Positions 1 through 7,001 of a DNA stretch of 12,118 nt are shown one piece after another. The notes under the pieces are model-generated. The model was given only the letters and a program-made list of their open reading frames with translations. It ran no database searches and was not told the origin of the DNA. Position 1 is the first letter of the stretch; every line of letters begins with the position of its first letter. The DNA comes from Cyclobacteriaceae bacterium (lineage in GTDB: Bacteria > Bacteroidota > Bacteroidia > Cytophagales > Cyclobacteriaceae), in NCBI GenBank assembly GCA_015492915.1, contig WGED01000253.1, forward strand, positions 1-12,118, written 5' to 3'. A program made the position numbers and the translations under genes.

Positions 1-48
1 GATGAAGGCTTTATTGATGAGGATTCGGAGGGATCGTGGATTCGTTAA
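1..48 (+). CDS. possible C-terminal end of an upstream gene (partial)
   Basis: Frame 1 is open from the window edge to a TAA at 46-48 and would give a 15-residue acidic tail ending in SWIR. It is the only forward frame that is open from the edge and ends at a plausible place before the next gene: frame 2 runs to a TGA at 62-64 and frame 3 hits a stop at once. The stretch is too short for any family assignment. The call rests only on the open frame and on the next gene starting about 190 bases later, so it may be chance. Confidence 0.3.
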   Translation, partial: DEGFIDEDSEGSWIR

Positions 49-126
49 CAATGATTTTTGCTGACCTATATCAATTTAAATTACCGTGAGAAATATTACC
101 TTGAATCTTTTATTTCGTGTGTATTA

Positions 127-148
127 ATGAAAATCGATCATTTTTCAT
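127..148 (+). other. short inverted repeat upstream of the CotH-like gene
   Basis: ATGAAAA (127-133) pairs with TTTTCAT (142-148) around an 8-base loop, giving a 7-bp stem in AT-rich intergenic DNA about 94 bases before the likely start at 242. No T tract follows, so it does not look like an intrinsic terminator. It could be an operator or an mRNA hairpin, but such AT-rich repeats also arise by chance. Apart from this, bases 49-241 hold only a seven-codon frame at 209-232. I could not find a full TAnnTTTG promoter element there. Confidence 0.2.
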
Positions 149-241
149 GGTCAGAATTCGTTAATTTGTTGCCGGATTGAATTACTTTTTACTTACCGGG
201 GGATATACATGAAAAGATCTCTCCAATTTTGAGTGTTATCC

Positions 242-3200
242 ATGAAGAAACTCATCCTTTTATTTTTATCCCTGATCTCCACGGCTGTTGAGGGGCAGGT
301 TATCATGAATGAATTGATGGCTTCTAATGAGACAACTCTGCGTGATCCTGACTTCGGGGCATTTTCCGATTGGATTGAGTTGTATAACGGAGGAGATCAA
401 ATTATTGACATCAGCGGCTATTTTATCAGTGATGATTCGGTAAACCTCACAAAATGGGTGGTGCCTGGAGGTATCCGAATCAATCCTGATGATTACCTGA
501 TCATCTGGGCTGACGGAAAATCATTAAATCTTCATACAAATTTCAAGCTTTCGAAATCAGGCGAAGGGTTATTCCTTTGTAATAAGGATACGATTTTAAT
601 CGATCAGATTGTTTTCGGGAACCAAACAACGGACATTTCATTTGGAAGGGAAACAGATGGTGCTGCAAACTGGATATTTTTTAAAACGGCCACGCCGGGC
701 AGTACCAATAATTCCGGCACACCGTTAATTCAGGCCGGTCCGCCCGTGTTTTCAATCAACGGAGGTTTCTATCCCGAATCTGTATCTGTGGCCCTCCAAT
801 CATCATCTCCCACAGCAGTCATCAGATACACAACTGACGGATCGCCACCCGATGAAAATTCAAGGTTATATGAAGATTCGATTATTGTCACAACCAGGAA
901 GGTGATCAGGGCCAGGGTATTTGACGACGGTTATGATCCCAGCCCGGTCATCACAAATACTTATTTCATTAACCAAAATAAACCGCTTCCGGTTATTGCT
1001 CTCAGCACCTCGGATGCTTATCTCTGGAGCGATACAGCCGGTATCTATGTGGAGGGGACAAACGGCATTCCGGGAAACTGTCGTGAGAAACCGATGAACT
1101 GGAACCAGGACTGGGAAGTGCCGGTCAATATTGAGTTTTATGATACTGCCGGTAGTCAGGCTTTCAATCAACAGGCGGGCATGAAAATATTCGGTGGGTG
1201 CAGCCGGACAATGCCGCAAAAATCACTATCGATCATCGCCAGAAGCAAATACGGTGAGAATCGCTTCAATTACCCTCTTTTCGATAATCTGCCTTTCGAC
1301 AGCTATAAATCTTTTATTCTTCGCAATTCGGGCAATGACTGGCGGCAGACCTTTATCAGGGATGCTTTATTTACGGGGCTGGTCGATTCACTCACCAAAA
1401 TAGACCATCAGGCTTACAGGCCTGTCGTAGTGTATCTGAATGGAAATTATTGGGGCATTCATAATATGAGAGAAAAGATCAATGAGCATTTCCTGGCCGC
1501 CCATCATAATGTAAATCCGGATGAGATAAACCTGCTGGAAGGGCGGGGATGGGCGATCCATGGCCGGAAAAACGACTACGACGACTTGATGAATTACCTG
1601 CAATACCATGACCTGGTGGAGGAAGCAGCTTATGAATATGTAAAAAAAGAAATGGATATCGATAATTACATTGATTATCAGATAGTTCAGATCATTATCG
1701 GCAATACCGACTGGCCGGGAAATAACATCAGGTTCTGGAAGACAAATGATCCTGATTCCAAATGGCGCTGGATTCTCTACGATACCGATTTCGGATTTCA
1801 CCTGTTTGATTTGTCAGATGTATATCACAATACATTGACTTTTGCTGCCCAGCCTGACGGTGAAGGATGGCCGAATCCGCCCTGGTCCACTTTTCTATTC
1901 AGAAAATTGCTTGAAAACCATGAATTCCGCAGGCAATTTCTTGATCGTTTTCAATTTCTGCTCAATAATATCTACAATCCCGAAAGGGTAATCGAGCGCA
2001 TAAACAGCATGCAATCGGGCATTGCATCGGAGATGCCCCGTCACCTGGCAAAGTGGCAAAGCCAATCGCTGGCTCAATGGAAAAATCAAATTGAAAGATT
2101 GCGTGAATATGCTGCACAACGCCCCAATATCATTGTTGATTATGTGACAGATTTTTTCGGTCTGGAGCCTGCGGTATCGCTAAATCTGAGGGTGGCTGGC
2201 CCGGGAAAGGGTGTAGTCCGGTTTAAAGACGGATTAAAGGTGAAAAATACCTTTACAGGGCATTTTTATAAAAATGAGTTCATCCACCTGAGAGCTGAAT
2301 CTGCACATGGATATCGTTTTGAATCATGGAAGCGATTCAGGGTAAAAACGAGCATGTTTTTTAATAAAGAGTCAGACTGGAAATATCTCGACGATGGTTC
2401 TGACCAGGGAACGGCCTGGAGGGAGCCGGCTTTTGATGATGCCGGCTGGAAATCGGGCAAGGGGTCATTTGGCTATGGGAACGGCGACGAACGGACGAAG
2501 ATCAGCTATGGAGGAGATGCCGCCAATAAATACATTACTACTTATTTCCGAAAGGCTTTTTATGTGGATGCCCCGGATAACTTTTCTGATTTGGAGATTG
2601 CCCTGATGCGTGATGACGGTGCGGTGGTTTATCTGAACGGAAATGAAATTCTGCGCTCAAATATGCCCTCATGGGAAATACAGAATTTTACGACAGCATC
2701 ATCTGCAATAACCGGCGCTGAGGAAACAACCTATACAAACTATTCCGTCAGTAGCGAATTTCTGCAAAAAGGCGTAAATGTCATAGCTGTTGAAATCCAT
2801 CAAGCAAGCAAGTCCAGTTCTGATATTCGGTTTGATATGAGTTTATCGGGGAAAATGTACGAACCGGTCGAGGTGATCTCCGATAATGCCGAACTGATTT
2901 TCTTTTTGGATCGTCCTCAGATAATAGGTGCGACGTTCAGCGATGCTTCGCTGGTTATCAACGAAGTACATTACAATCCCTCTGAAGGAGCAAGCTATGC
3001 TTTTGTTGAATTGTATAATCAGGGAAACTCGGCCATCAACCTCAGCGGATACAGATTGACGGGAAGCGTAGAATTTGTATTTCCCGACACAGCCACACTT
3101 CCGGTTAATGGATTTTTGGTTATTGCCGCTGATTCCGGCGCCTATCAGACACTCGACTGTCCCGTTTTCCAATGGGAAATAAGTGATTTTTCAGCAACCT

Positions 3201-4390
3201 ACGACACTATACGGTTGACGGATGGGTATGGCGCACAGGCTGATATCGTTGTTTTTGAAAAAAATAGCCCATGGCCCGTATTGCCCGATGGGTTTGGCCC
3301 TTCACTTGAGTTATGTTATCCCTTTTTGGATAAAGATCTGGCGGCTAACTGGAAAGCAAGCAACTTTGCTGGAGGCACCCCCGGAAAGGTTAACAGTAAG
3401 GGTGTTAATTCCGGCGAATTAAAGATCAATGAAGTGCTGGCAGCAAACCGGTCTGTCCTCTACGATGAGCATTATGACTTTGATGATTGGATTGAAATTT
3501 ACAATGCCGGGCCGGCTCCCGTTGATCTGGAGGGGGTTTATCTCAGCGATGACAGAAACAACCTGATAAAATCAAGGATACGAGCCGGCGATCCGTATTA
3601 TACAGTTATTCCGCCCGGCGGGTTTAAGCTGCTTTGGGCGGATGGCCAGCCTAAGCAAGGGCCGTTTCACCTCAATTTCAAACTGGATAAATCAGGTGAA
3701 GTCGTTTACCTGTCTGATTCCAGCGGGACATTGCTGGATTCTCTGTATTTTGCCACACAACAGACTGATGTTTCGATCGGAAAATACAAAGACGGTGTCG
3801 ATTATTTATTCCTGTTTCAGTGTCCGACGCCCGGTGCTTCCAATAATTTTGCCCCTGAATTCAAATCTGATCCCGTACTACAGGGCTTCGAAAAACAGAC
3901 TTACACTTATGATATAATCGCCTCGGACATGGACGGTGACAATATCAAAATCCTTGGCAGGATACCGTCATGGCTCACCCTCACTGACATGGGTGACGGA
4001 AAGGCGCGGCTGTCGGGTACGCCCGGCAAACAGGATGCAGGTGAAAATATCGTAAAAATCATAGCTACTGACGGTATCAGCGGCAGCACGGAACAATATT
4101 TCACCATCGATGTAGCGGCCATTACAAGCCTGGCAGTTGATGAGCCTGCTGAAATATCGGTATTCCCCAATCCTTTTTCGAATCGGTTGCATATCCGTTT
4201 TGCCAAAAGTGAAAGGCCCCGCGAGGTCAGGGTGCTGTCTCTTGCCGGAAAATCATTGATTTCTCATAGGGCTACAGATAAAGATAATGGTTCCATTATA
4301 CTTGATGTGAGTAGATTGACTCCCGGATTATTTTTTTTGCATCTCTCATTCCCAACTCATACCAAAATTTACAAGATTTTAAAAAACTGA
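242..4390 (+). CDS. T9SS-exported multidomain protein: lamin-tail domains, CotH-kinase-like domain, C-terminal sorting domain
   Basis: A 1382-residue exported protein. A lipid-rich signal peptide (residues 1-18, MKKLILLFLSL, cut before Q19) directs Sec export, and a T9SS sorting domain (about 1304-1382, starting EISVFPNPFSN) directs outer-membrane passage. Between them lie, in order: lamin-tail domain 1 (about 19-157); a chitobiase/hexosaminidase-C-like domain (167-243, with IRYTTDGSPP); a CotH-like domain (248-620) with GNYWGIHNMREKIN at 401-414, IGNTDWPGNN at about 487-494 and WRWILYDTDFGF centred on D514-D516; the first half of an InlB-like repeat (647-696); a jelly-roll or galactose-binding-like domain (713-870); the presumed second repeat half (882-899); lamin-tail domains 2 (904-1050) and 3 (1060-1200); and an Ig-like domain (1204-1291). 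CotH of spore formers is an atypical protein kinase; kinase activity here is inferred only. The ATG at 242 is preferred to the in-frame GTG at 233 because it starts directly with MKK of the signal peptide. It appears monocistronic. Confidence 0.9.
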   Translation: MKKLILLFLSLISTAVEGQVIMNELMASNETTLRDPDFGAFSDWIELYNGGDQIIDISGYFISDDSVNLTKWVVPGGIRINPDDYLIIWADGKSLNLHTNFKLSKSGEGLFLCNKDTILIDQIVFGNQTTDISFGRETDGAANWIFFKTATPGSTNNSGTPLIQAGPPVFSINGGFYPESVSVALQSSSPTAVIRYTTDGSPPDENSRLYEDSIIVTTRKVIRARVFDDGYDPSPVITNTYFINQNKPLPVIALSTSDAYLWSDTAGIYVEGTNGIPGNCREKPMNWNQDWEVPVNIEFYDTAGSQAFNQQAGMKIFGGCSRTMPQKSLSIIARSKYGENRFNYPLFDNLPFDSYKSFILRNSGNDWRQTFIRDALFTGLVDSLTKIDHQAYRPVVVYLNGNYWGIHNMREKINEHFLAAHHNVNPDEINLLEGRGWAIHGRKNDYDDLMNYLQYHDLVEEAAYEYVKKEMDIDNYIDYQIVQIIIGNTDWPGNNIRFWKTNDPDSKWRWILYDTDFGFHLFDLSDVYHNTLTFAAQPDGEGWPNPPWSTFLFRKLLENHEFRRQFLDRFQFLLNNIYNPERVIERINSMQSGIASEMPRHLAKWQSQSLAQWKNQIERLREYAAQRPNIIVDYVTDFFGLEPAVSLNLRVAGPGKGVVRFKDGLKVKNTFTGHFYKNEFIHLRAESAHGYRFESWKRFRVKTSMFFNKESDWKYLDDGSDQGTAWREPAFDDAGWKSGKGSFGYGNGDERTKISYGGDAANKYITTYFRKAFYVDAPDNFSDLEIALMRDDGAVVYLNGNEILRSNMPSWEIQNFTTASSAITGAEETTYTNYSVSSEFLQKGVNVIAVEIHQASKSSSDIRFDMSLSGKMYEPVEVISDNAELIFFLDRPQIIGATFSDASLVINEVHYNPSEGASYAFVELYNQGNSAINLSGYRLTGSVEFVFPDTATLPVNGFLVIAADSGAYQTLDCPVFQWEISDFSATYDTIRLTDGYGAQADIVVFEKNSPWPVLPDGFGPSLELCYPFLDKDLAANWKASNFAGGTPGKVNSKGVNSGELKINEVLAANRSVLYDEHYDFDDWIEIYNAGPAPVDLEGVYLSDDRNNLIKSRIRAGDPYYTVIPPGGFKLLWADGQPKQGPFHLNFKLDKSGEVVYLSDSSGTLLDSLYFATQQTDVSIGKYKDGVDYLFLFQCPTPGASNNFAPEFKSDPVLQGFEKQTYTYDIIASDMDGDNIKILGRIPSWLTLTDMGDGKARLSGTPGKQDAGENIVKIIATDGISGSTEQYFTIDVAAITSLAVDEPAEISVFPNPFSNRLHIRFAKSERPREVRVLSLAGKSLISHRATDKDNGSIILDVSRLTPGLFFLHLSFPTHTKIYKILKN

Positions 4391-4410
4391 TTTATTACCG
4401 ATCTCATAAT

Positions 4411-4443
4411 TTATGATTGTGCCGGTTGTTTGCCCAATCATAA
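4411..4443 (+). terminator. stem-loop just after the CotH-like gene, possible terminator
   Basis: A 9-bp perfect stem pairs 4411-4419 with 4435-4443 around a 15-base loop. After one mismatch four further pairs extend it outwards, one of them a G-U wobble. It starts 20 bases after the stop codon. Only three Ts follow the right arm, so it is weak as an intrinsic terminator. It may instead protect the 3' end of the long mRNA. Confidence 0.35.
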
Positions 4444-4567
4444 TTTGTCACTTCTTTGATACTAAAAAAGGCTATTTTTCATGTAGAAATACCCGGGGCG
4501 ATCCCATTGATTGCAACCAATTTCCGGGAAGTGTTGTCTATTATGTGAGAATAAAACTTTTGTGGTT

Positions 4568-4972
4568 ATGAAAGCTTTCCGATTACTTGTAATGCTGATA
4601 ATTTTTACCGGCTTGTTATCAGGGTGTTTTATCAATGATATCGATGAAGAGCCCGAACAAGGCTTGATAGCCGGAAAAGTTGATATCGGGCCGCTTTGTC
4701 CGGTCGAGCCCTGCAATCTGACCGATGAGCAGGTAGATGCGATTTATGATGCGAGAAAAATAATCATTTATGACCGTGATTCGGTTACCGTTGTCAAGAC
4801 TGTGGGGATCGACGAAGATCGCACTTACAAAGCCTATGTGGTGCCCGGCAGATACGTCGTGGATATTAATTATACAGGTATTGATCATTCATCCGATGTG
4901 CCGAAGGCGGTGATTGTCGGAGTTGGAGAGATCGTGATCGTGGACATCAGCATAGACACAGGAATCAGATAA
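4568..4972 (+). CDS. small exported lipoprotein with a carboxypeptidase-regulatory-like beta-sandwich
   Basis: A 134-residue lipoprotein. Residues 1-20 form a type II signal peptide: basic start (MKAFR), hydrophobic core and an LSGC lipobox with Cys20 as the lipidated residue. An acidic linker (DIDEEPE) follows, which in Bacteroidota may help surface exposure. Residues 32-134 look like one beta-sandwich of the carboxypeptidase-regulatory or prealbumin-like type: GKVDIGPLCPVEPC near the start, a central KIIIYDRDSV strand, YVVPGRYVVDINY and a final hydrophobic strand. Cys44 and Cys49 could form a disulfide in the periplasm or outside. I recall the GPLCPVEPC pattern in small exported proteins of this fold; no function is known to me. 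The ATG at 4568 is chosen because the longer in-frame TTG start at 4511 would bury the signal peptide. It lies between a weak stem-loop and a strong terminator, so it is probably its own unit. Confidence 0.82.
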   Translation: MKAFRLLVMLIIFTGLLSGCFINDIDEEPEQGLIAGKVDIGPLCPVEPCNLTDEQVDAIYDARKIIIYDRDSVTVVKTVGIDEDRTYKAYVVPGRYVVDINYTGIDHSSDVPKAVIVGVGEIVIVDISIDTGIR

Positions 4973-4997
4973 GCGAAAAGCAAAATGTAAGGCCAGG

Positions 4998-5034
4998 AAG
5001 GTCCGGGGTCTCCAGGAGGCTTCGGGCTTTTTTT
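4998..5034 (+). terminator. strong intrinsic terminator after the small lipoprotein gene
   Basis: Bases 4998-5012 pair with 5016-5030 around a three-base loop (5013-5015). The stem is continuous, with several G-U wobbles, and its last pairs use the start of a seven-T run (5028-5034). A GC-rich stem followed at once by a T tract is the classic rho-independent layout. It ends transcription 26 or more bases after the stop at 4972 and separates this gene from the mnmA unit downstream. Confidence 0.85.
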
Positions 5035-5133
5035 ATGGATTTTCGGTGATTTTATTAAATGTGTGAGTCAGCAGGGCTTATAGAGGTGTTATTAATAAAC
5101 AGGGATTATTTTCTCAATTCAAACAATTACAGG

Positions 5134-5141
5134 TATTTTTG
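5134..5141 (+). promoter_or_regulatory. candidate Bacteroidota -7 promoter element (TATTTTTG) for the mnmA unit
   Basis: The octamer matches the Bacteroidota primary-sigma -7 consensus TAnnTTTG exactly. It sits 68 bases before the mnmA start and 100 bases after a strong terminator, which is where a promoter is needed. I see no TTTG-type -33 element at the expected spacing, so the call rests on one short motif in AT-rich DNA. Confidence 0.4.
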
Positions 5142-5169
5142 CAGTTTATTTACAGGATAACGGTTTTGT

Positions 5170-5189
5170 GTGAAAAGTCAGGCTTTCAC
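5170..5189 (+). other. possible 5' leader hairpin before mnmA
   Basis: GTGAAA (5170-5175) pairs with TTTCAC (5184-5189). Bulging one A adds a G-C pair inside the stem. It lies 20 bases before the mnmA start codon, within the likely 5' leader. It is too short to match any riboswitch class I know and could be chance. Confidence 0.2.
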
Positions 5190-5209
5190 CCTGATGAAAT
5201 GAAAGGACA

Positions 5210-6325
5210 ATGAGTAAAAAAGGAAGAGTATTAGTGGCCATGAGCGGGGGCATAGACAGTTCTCTCGCGGCGGTGCTCCTGCACGAGCAGGGATATGAGG
5301 TCATAGGCATGACCATGAAGACATGGGATTACAGCACCTCGGGCGGAGCAAAAAAAGAAACGGGCTGCTGTAGCCTTGATTCGATCAATGATGCGCGGGC
5401 TATCGCCGTAATGCTGGGCTTCCCGCATTATATCCTTGATATCAGAAATGAGTTCGGGGATTATGTAATAGATTATTTTACCGATGAATATCTGGCGGGC
5501 CGTACTCCTAATCCCTGTGTGCTATGTAATACTCACATCAAATGGGATGCACTGCTCAGAAGAGCAGATAAGCTGGGATGTGATTATATCGCCACAGGCC
5601 ACTATGCCCGGTTACGATATGAAAACGGAAGGTATATTATTTCTAAAGGAGTTGATCATCGGAAAGACCAGTCGTATGCACTGTGGGGTGTATCGCAAGA
5701 GAGTCTGAGCCGGACTATTTTTCCGCTTGGTGAATTGACTAAAAAGGAAATATATGAGATGGCCGCGGAAAAGGGGTTTACGGAGCTGGTCAATAAATCC
5801 GAGTCGTATGAGATCTGTTTTGTGCCCGACAATGATTATCGCGGGTTTTTGAAAAGACGGGTTGAAGGGCTTGAAGAAAAAGTGAAAGGAGGGGAGTTTG
5901 TGCTCGAAGACGGCACAGTGGTAGGTCACCATGAGGGTTATCCTTTTTATACCGTCGGGCAGCGAAAAGGCCTGGGCATTGCTTTAGGATATCCGGCTTA
6001 TGTTGTTGAAATTCAAAAAGATAAAAACAGGGTCGTATTGGGGAATTATGATAATCTCGCAAGAAACGGGATGTATGTGAATAAGTTGATTATGGGCAAA
6101 TACGAATCTGTGACTGGTAAAATGGAAACCATCACCAAGATACGATACAATGATCCGGGACATCAGGCAGTGATCGAACAGGATGGCGATATGATGAAAG
6201 TATTGTTTAAGGAAGGCGTCCATGCCATTGCCCCGGGCCAGGCCGCTGTGTTTTACGAGGGAGAAGATGTGATCGGAGGAGGATGGATAATGTCAAGCTT
6301 CAATCAGCATGAGAATAATTCATGA
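5210..6325 (+). CDS. mnmA: tRNA-specific 2-thiouridylase MnmA
   Basis: MnmA activates C2 of the wobble uridine (U34) in tRNA-Lys, -Glu and -Gln with ATP and inserts sulfur to give 2-thiouridine; it works in the cytoplasm with a sulfur relay from a cysteine desulfurase. The product has 371 residues, close to the usual ~360-370. The N-terminal PP-loop ATPase motif SGGIDSS is at 12-18, the tRNA-binding middle domain follows, and the conserved TVGQRKGLGIA stretch leads to the C-terminal beta-barrel. The catalytic cysteines correspond to Cys106 (LCN motif) and Cys203 (YEICF). Cys103 adds a C-x2-C pattern where many homologues have Asp. The ATG at 5210 follows AAAGGA at 5202-5207, a rather close purine-rich site. 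Its end overlaps the next gene by 17 nt, so it is probably the first gene of a five-gene unit. Identification is very secure. Confidence 0.97.
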   Translation: MSKKGRVLVAMSGGIDSSLAAVLLHEQGYEVIGMTMKTWDYSTSGGAKKETGCCSLDSINDARAIAVMLGFPHYILDIRNEFGDYVIDYFTDEYLAGRTPNPCVLCNTHIKWDALLRRADKLGCDYIATGHYARLRYENGRYIISKGVDHRKDQSYALWGVSQESLSRTIFPLGELTKKEIYEMAAEKGFTELVNKSESYEICFVPDNDYRGFLKRRVEGLEEKVKGGEFVLEDGTVVGHHEGYPFYTVGQRKGLGIALGYPAYVVEIQKDKNRVVLGNYDNLARNGMYVNKLIMGKYESVTGKMETITKIRYNDPGHQAVIEQDGDMMKVLFKEGVHAIAPGQAAVFYEGEDVIGGGWIMSSFNQHENNS

Positions 6326-7001
6326 TTTATTCATAGTAACAGCAGCACTGATCATGCTGGTCGGATGTACGGAAACAAAAGAGCCTGATCCTGACAGGAC
6401 GGGCTATAATTATTTTCCGCTTGAAGCCGGTACTTACAGAATTTATAAGGTTGAGGGAGTTCGCTACAATGCATTTCTCGACAGCACAGTGTTTTCTTAT
6501 AAACTCAAAGAGGCTGTAGTTGATACATTCAGCAATCTTGAATCGGGCATTTCATACATCCTGCACAGACAGACGCTTGACGACAATGGAGAATGGCAGA
6601 TCGATTCGGTGTGGACAGCACGCAGAGATGATTTCAACGCAGTGACGGTAGAACACAATGTCCCGATTGTAAAGCTCGTATTTCCCTTTGAAGAAAATAA
6701 AATCTGGGATGGCAACAGGTTGAATGACAAAGCAAATGATGAGTTTGAGATGGTGGAGGTAAGAAAGCCATGGGCCGATTCGTTCGGAAATTACAACCTT
6801 TCGGTTACCGTGATCGAAGAAGAACTTCCGGATACCTTTGTAAATTTCATTTCAAAAAAGGAAGTTTACGCAAAGGATGTGGGATTGGTTTATAAAGAAA
6901 ATATTGTTCTTGATTTCATGCAGGGAGAGTTTTATGGGAAAGGATTTATCGAGAGTGGAATCAGATATCATCAATACCTGATCGAATATGGGAAAGAATA
7001 G
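6309..7001 (+). CDS. hypothetical lipoprotein
   Basis: A 230-residue predicted lipoprotein. Residues 1-20 are a type II signal peptide (MRIIHDLF, hydrophobic core, LVGC lipobox, Cys20), followed by TETKEPDPD, a linker that could favour outer-membrane or surface placement. The mature part starts YNYFPLEAGTYRIYKVEGV, a form I associate with Bacteroidota lipoproteins that have a beta-rich body. No catalytic motif is visible, and I do not recognise a named family. The start at 6309 gives a complete signal peptide; the next in-frame ATG (6354) would destroy it. It overlaps mnmA by 17 nt upstream and the protease gene by 14 nt downstream, so translation is probably coupled. Its place just before an exported protease suggests an envelope role, which is inference from context only. 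Confidence 0.85.
   Translation: MRIIHDLFIVTAALIMLVGCTETKEPDPDRTGYNYFPLEAGTYRIYKVEGVRYNAFLDSTVFSYKLKEAVVDTFSNLESGISYILHRQTLDDNGEWQIDSVWTARRDDFNAVTVEHNVPIVKLVFPFEENKIWDGNRLNDKANDEFEMVEVRKPWADSFGNYNLSVTVIEEELPDTFVNFISKKEVYAKDVGLVYKENIVLDFMQGEFYGKGFIESGIRYHQYLIEYGKE

Noticed and set aside
53..60. GATTTTTG as a promoter element for the CotH-like gene
   Set aside because: It lacks the TA of TAnnTTTG and lies about 180 bases from the start; TTAATTTG at 161-168 also fails the consensus by one register.
233..241. GTG start nine bases before the chosen start of the CotH-like gene
   Set aside because: It would place MLS before the MKK that opens a normal signal peptide; ATG at 242 is the simpler start.
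1388..1801. Antisense frame of 137 codons inside the CotH-like gene
   Set aside because: The opposite strand encodes conserved CotH motifs, and the antisense product shows no recognisable domain. It is a shadow frame.
4511..4567. Longer N terminus for the small lipoprotein from a TTG codon
   Set aside because: It would add 19 residues before the lipoprotein signal peptide and move the lipobox too far from the start.
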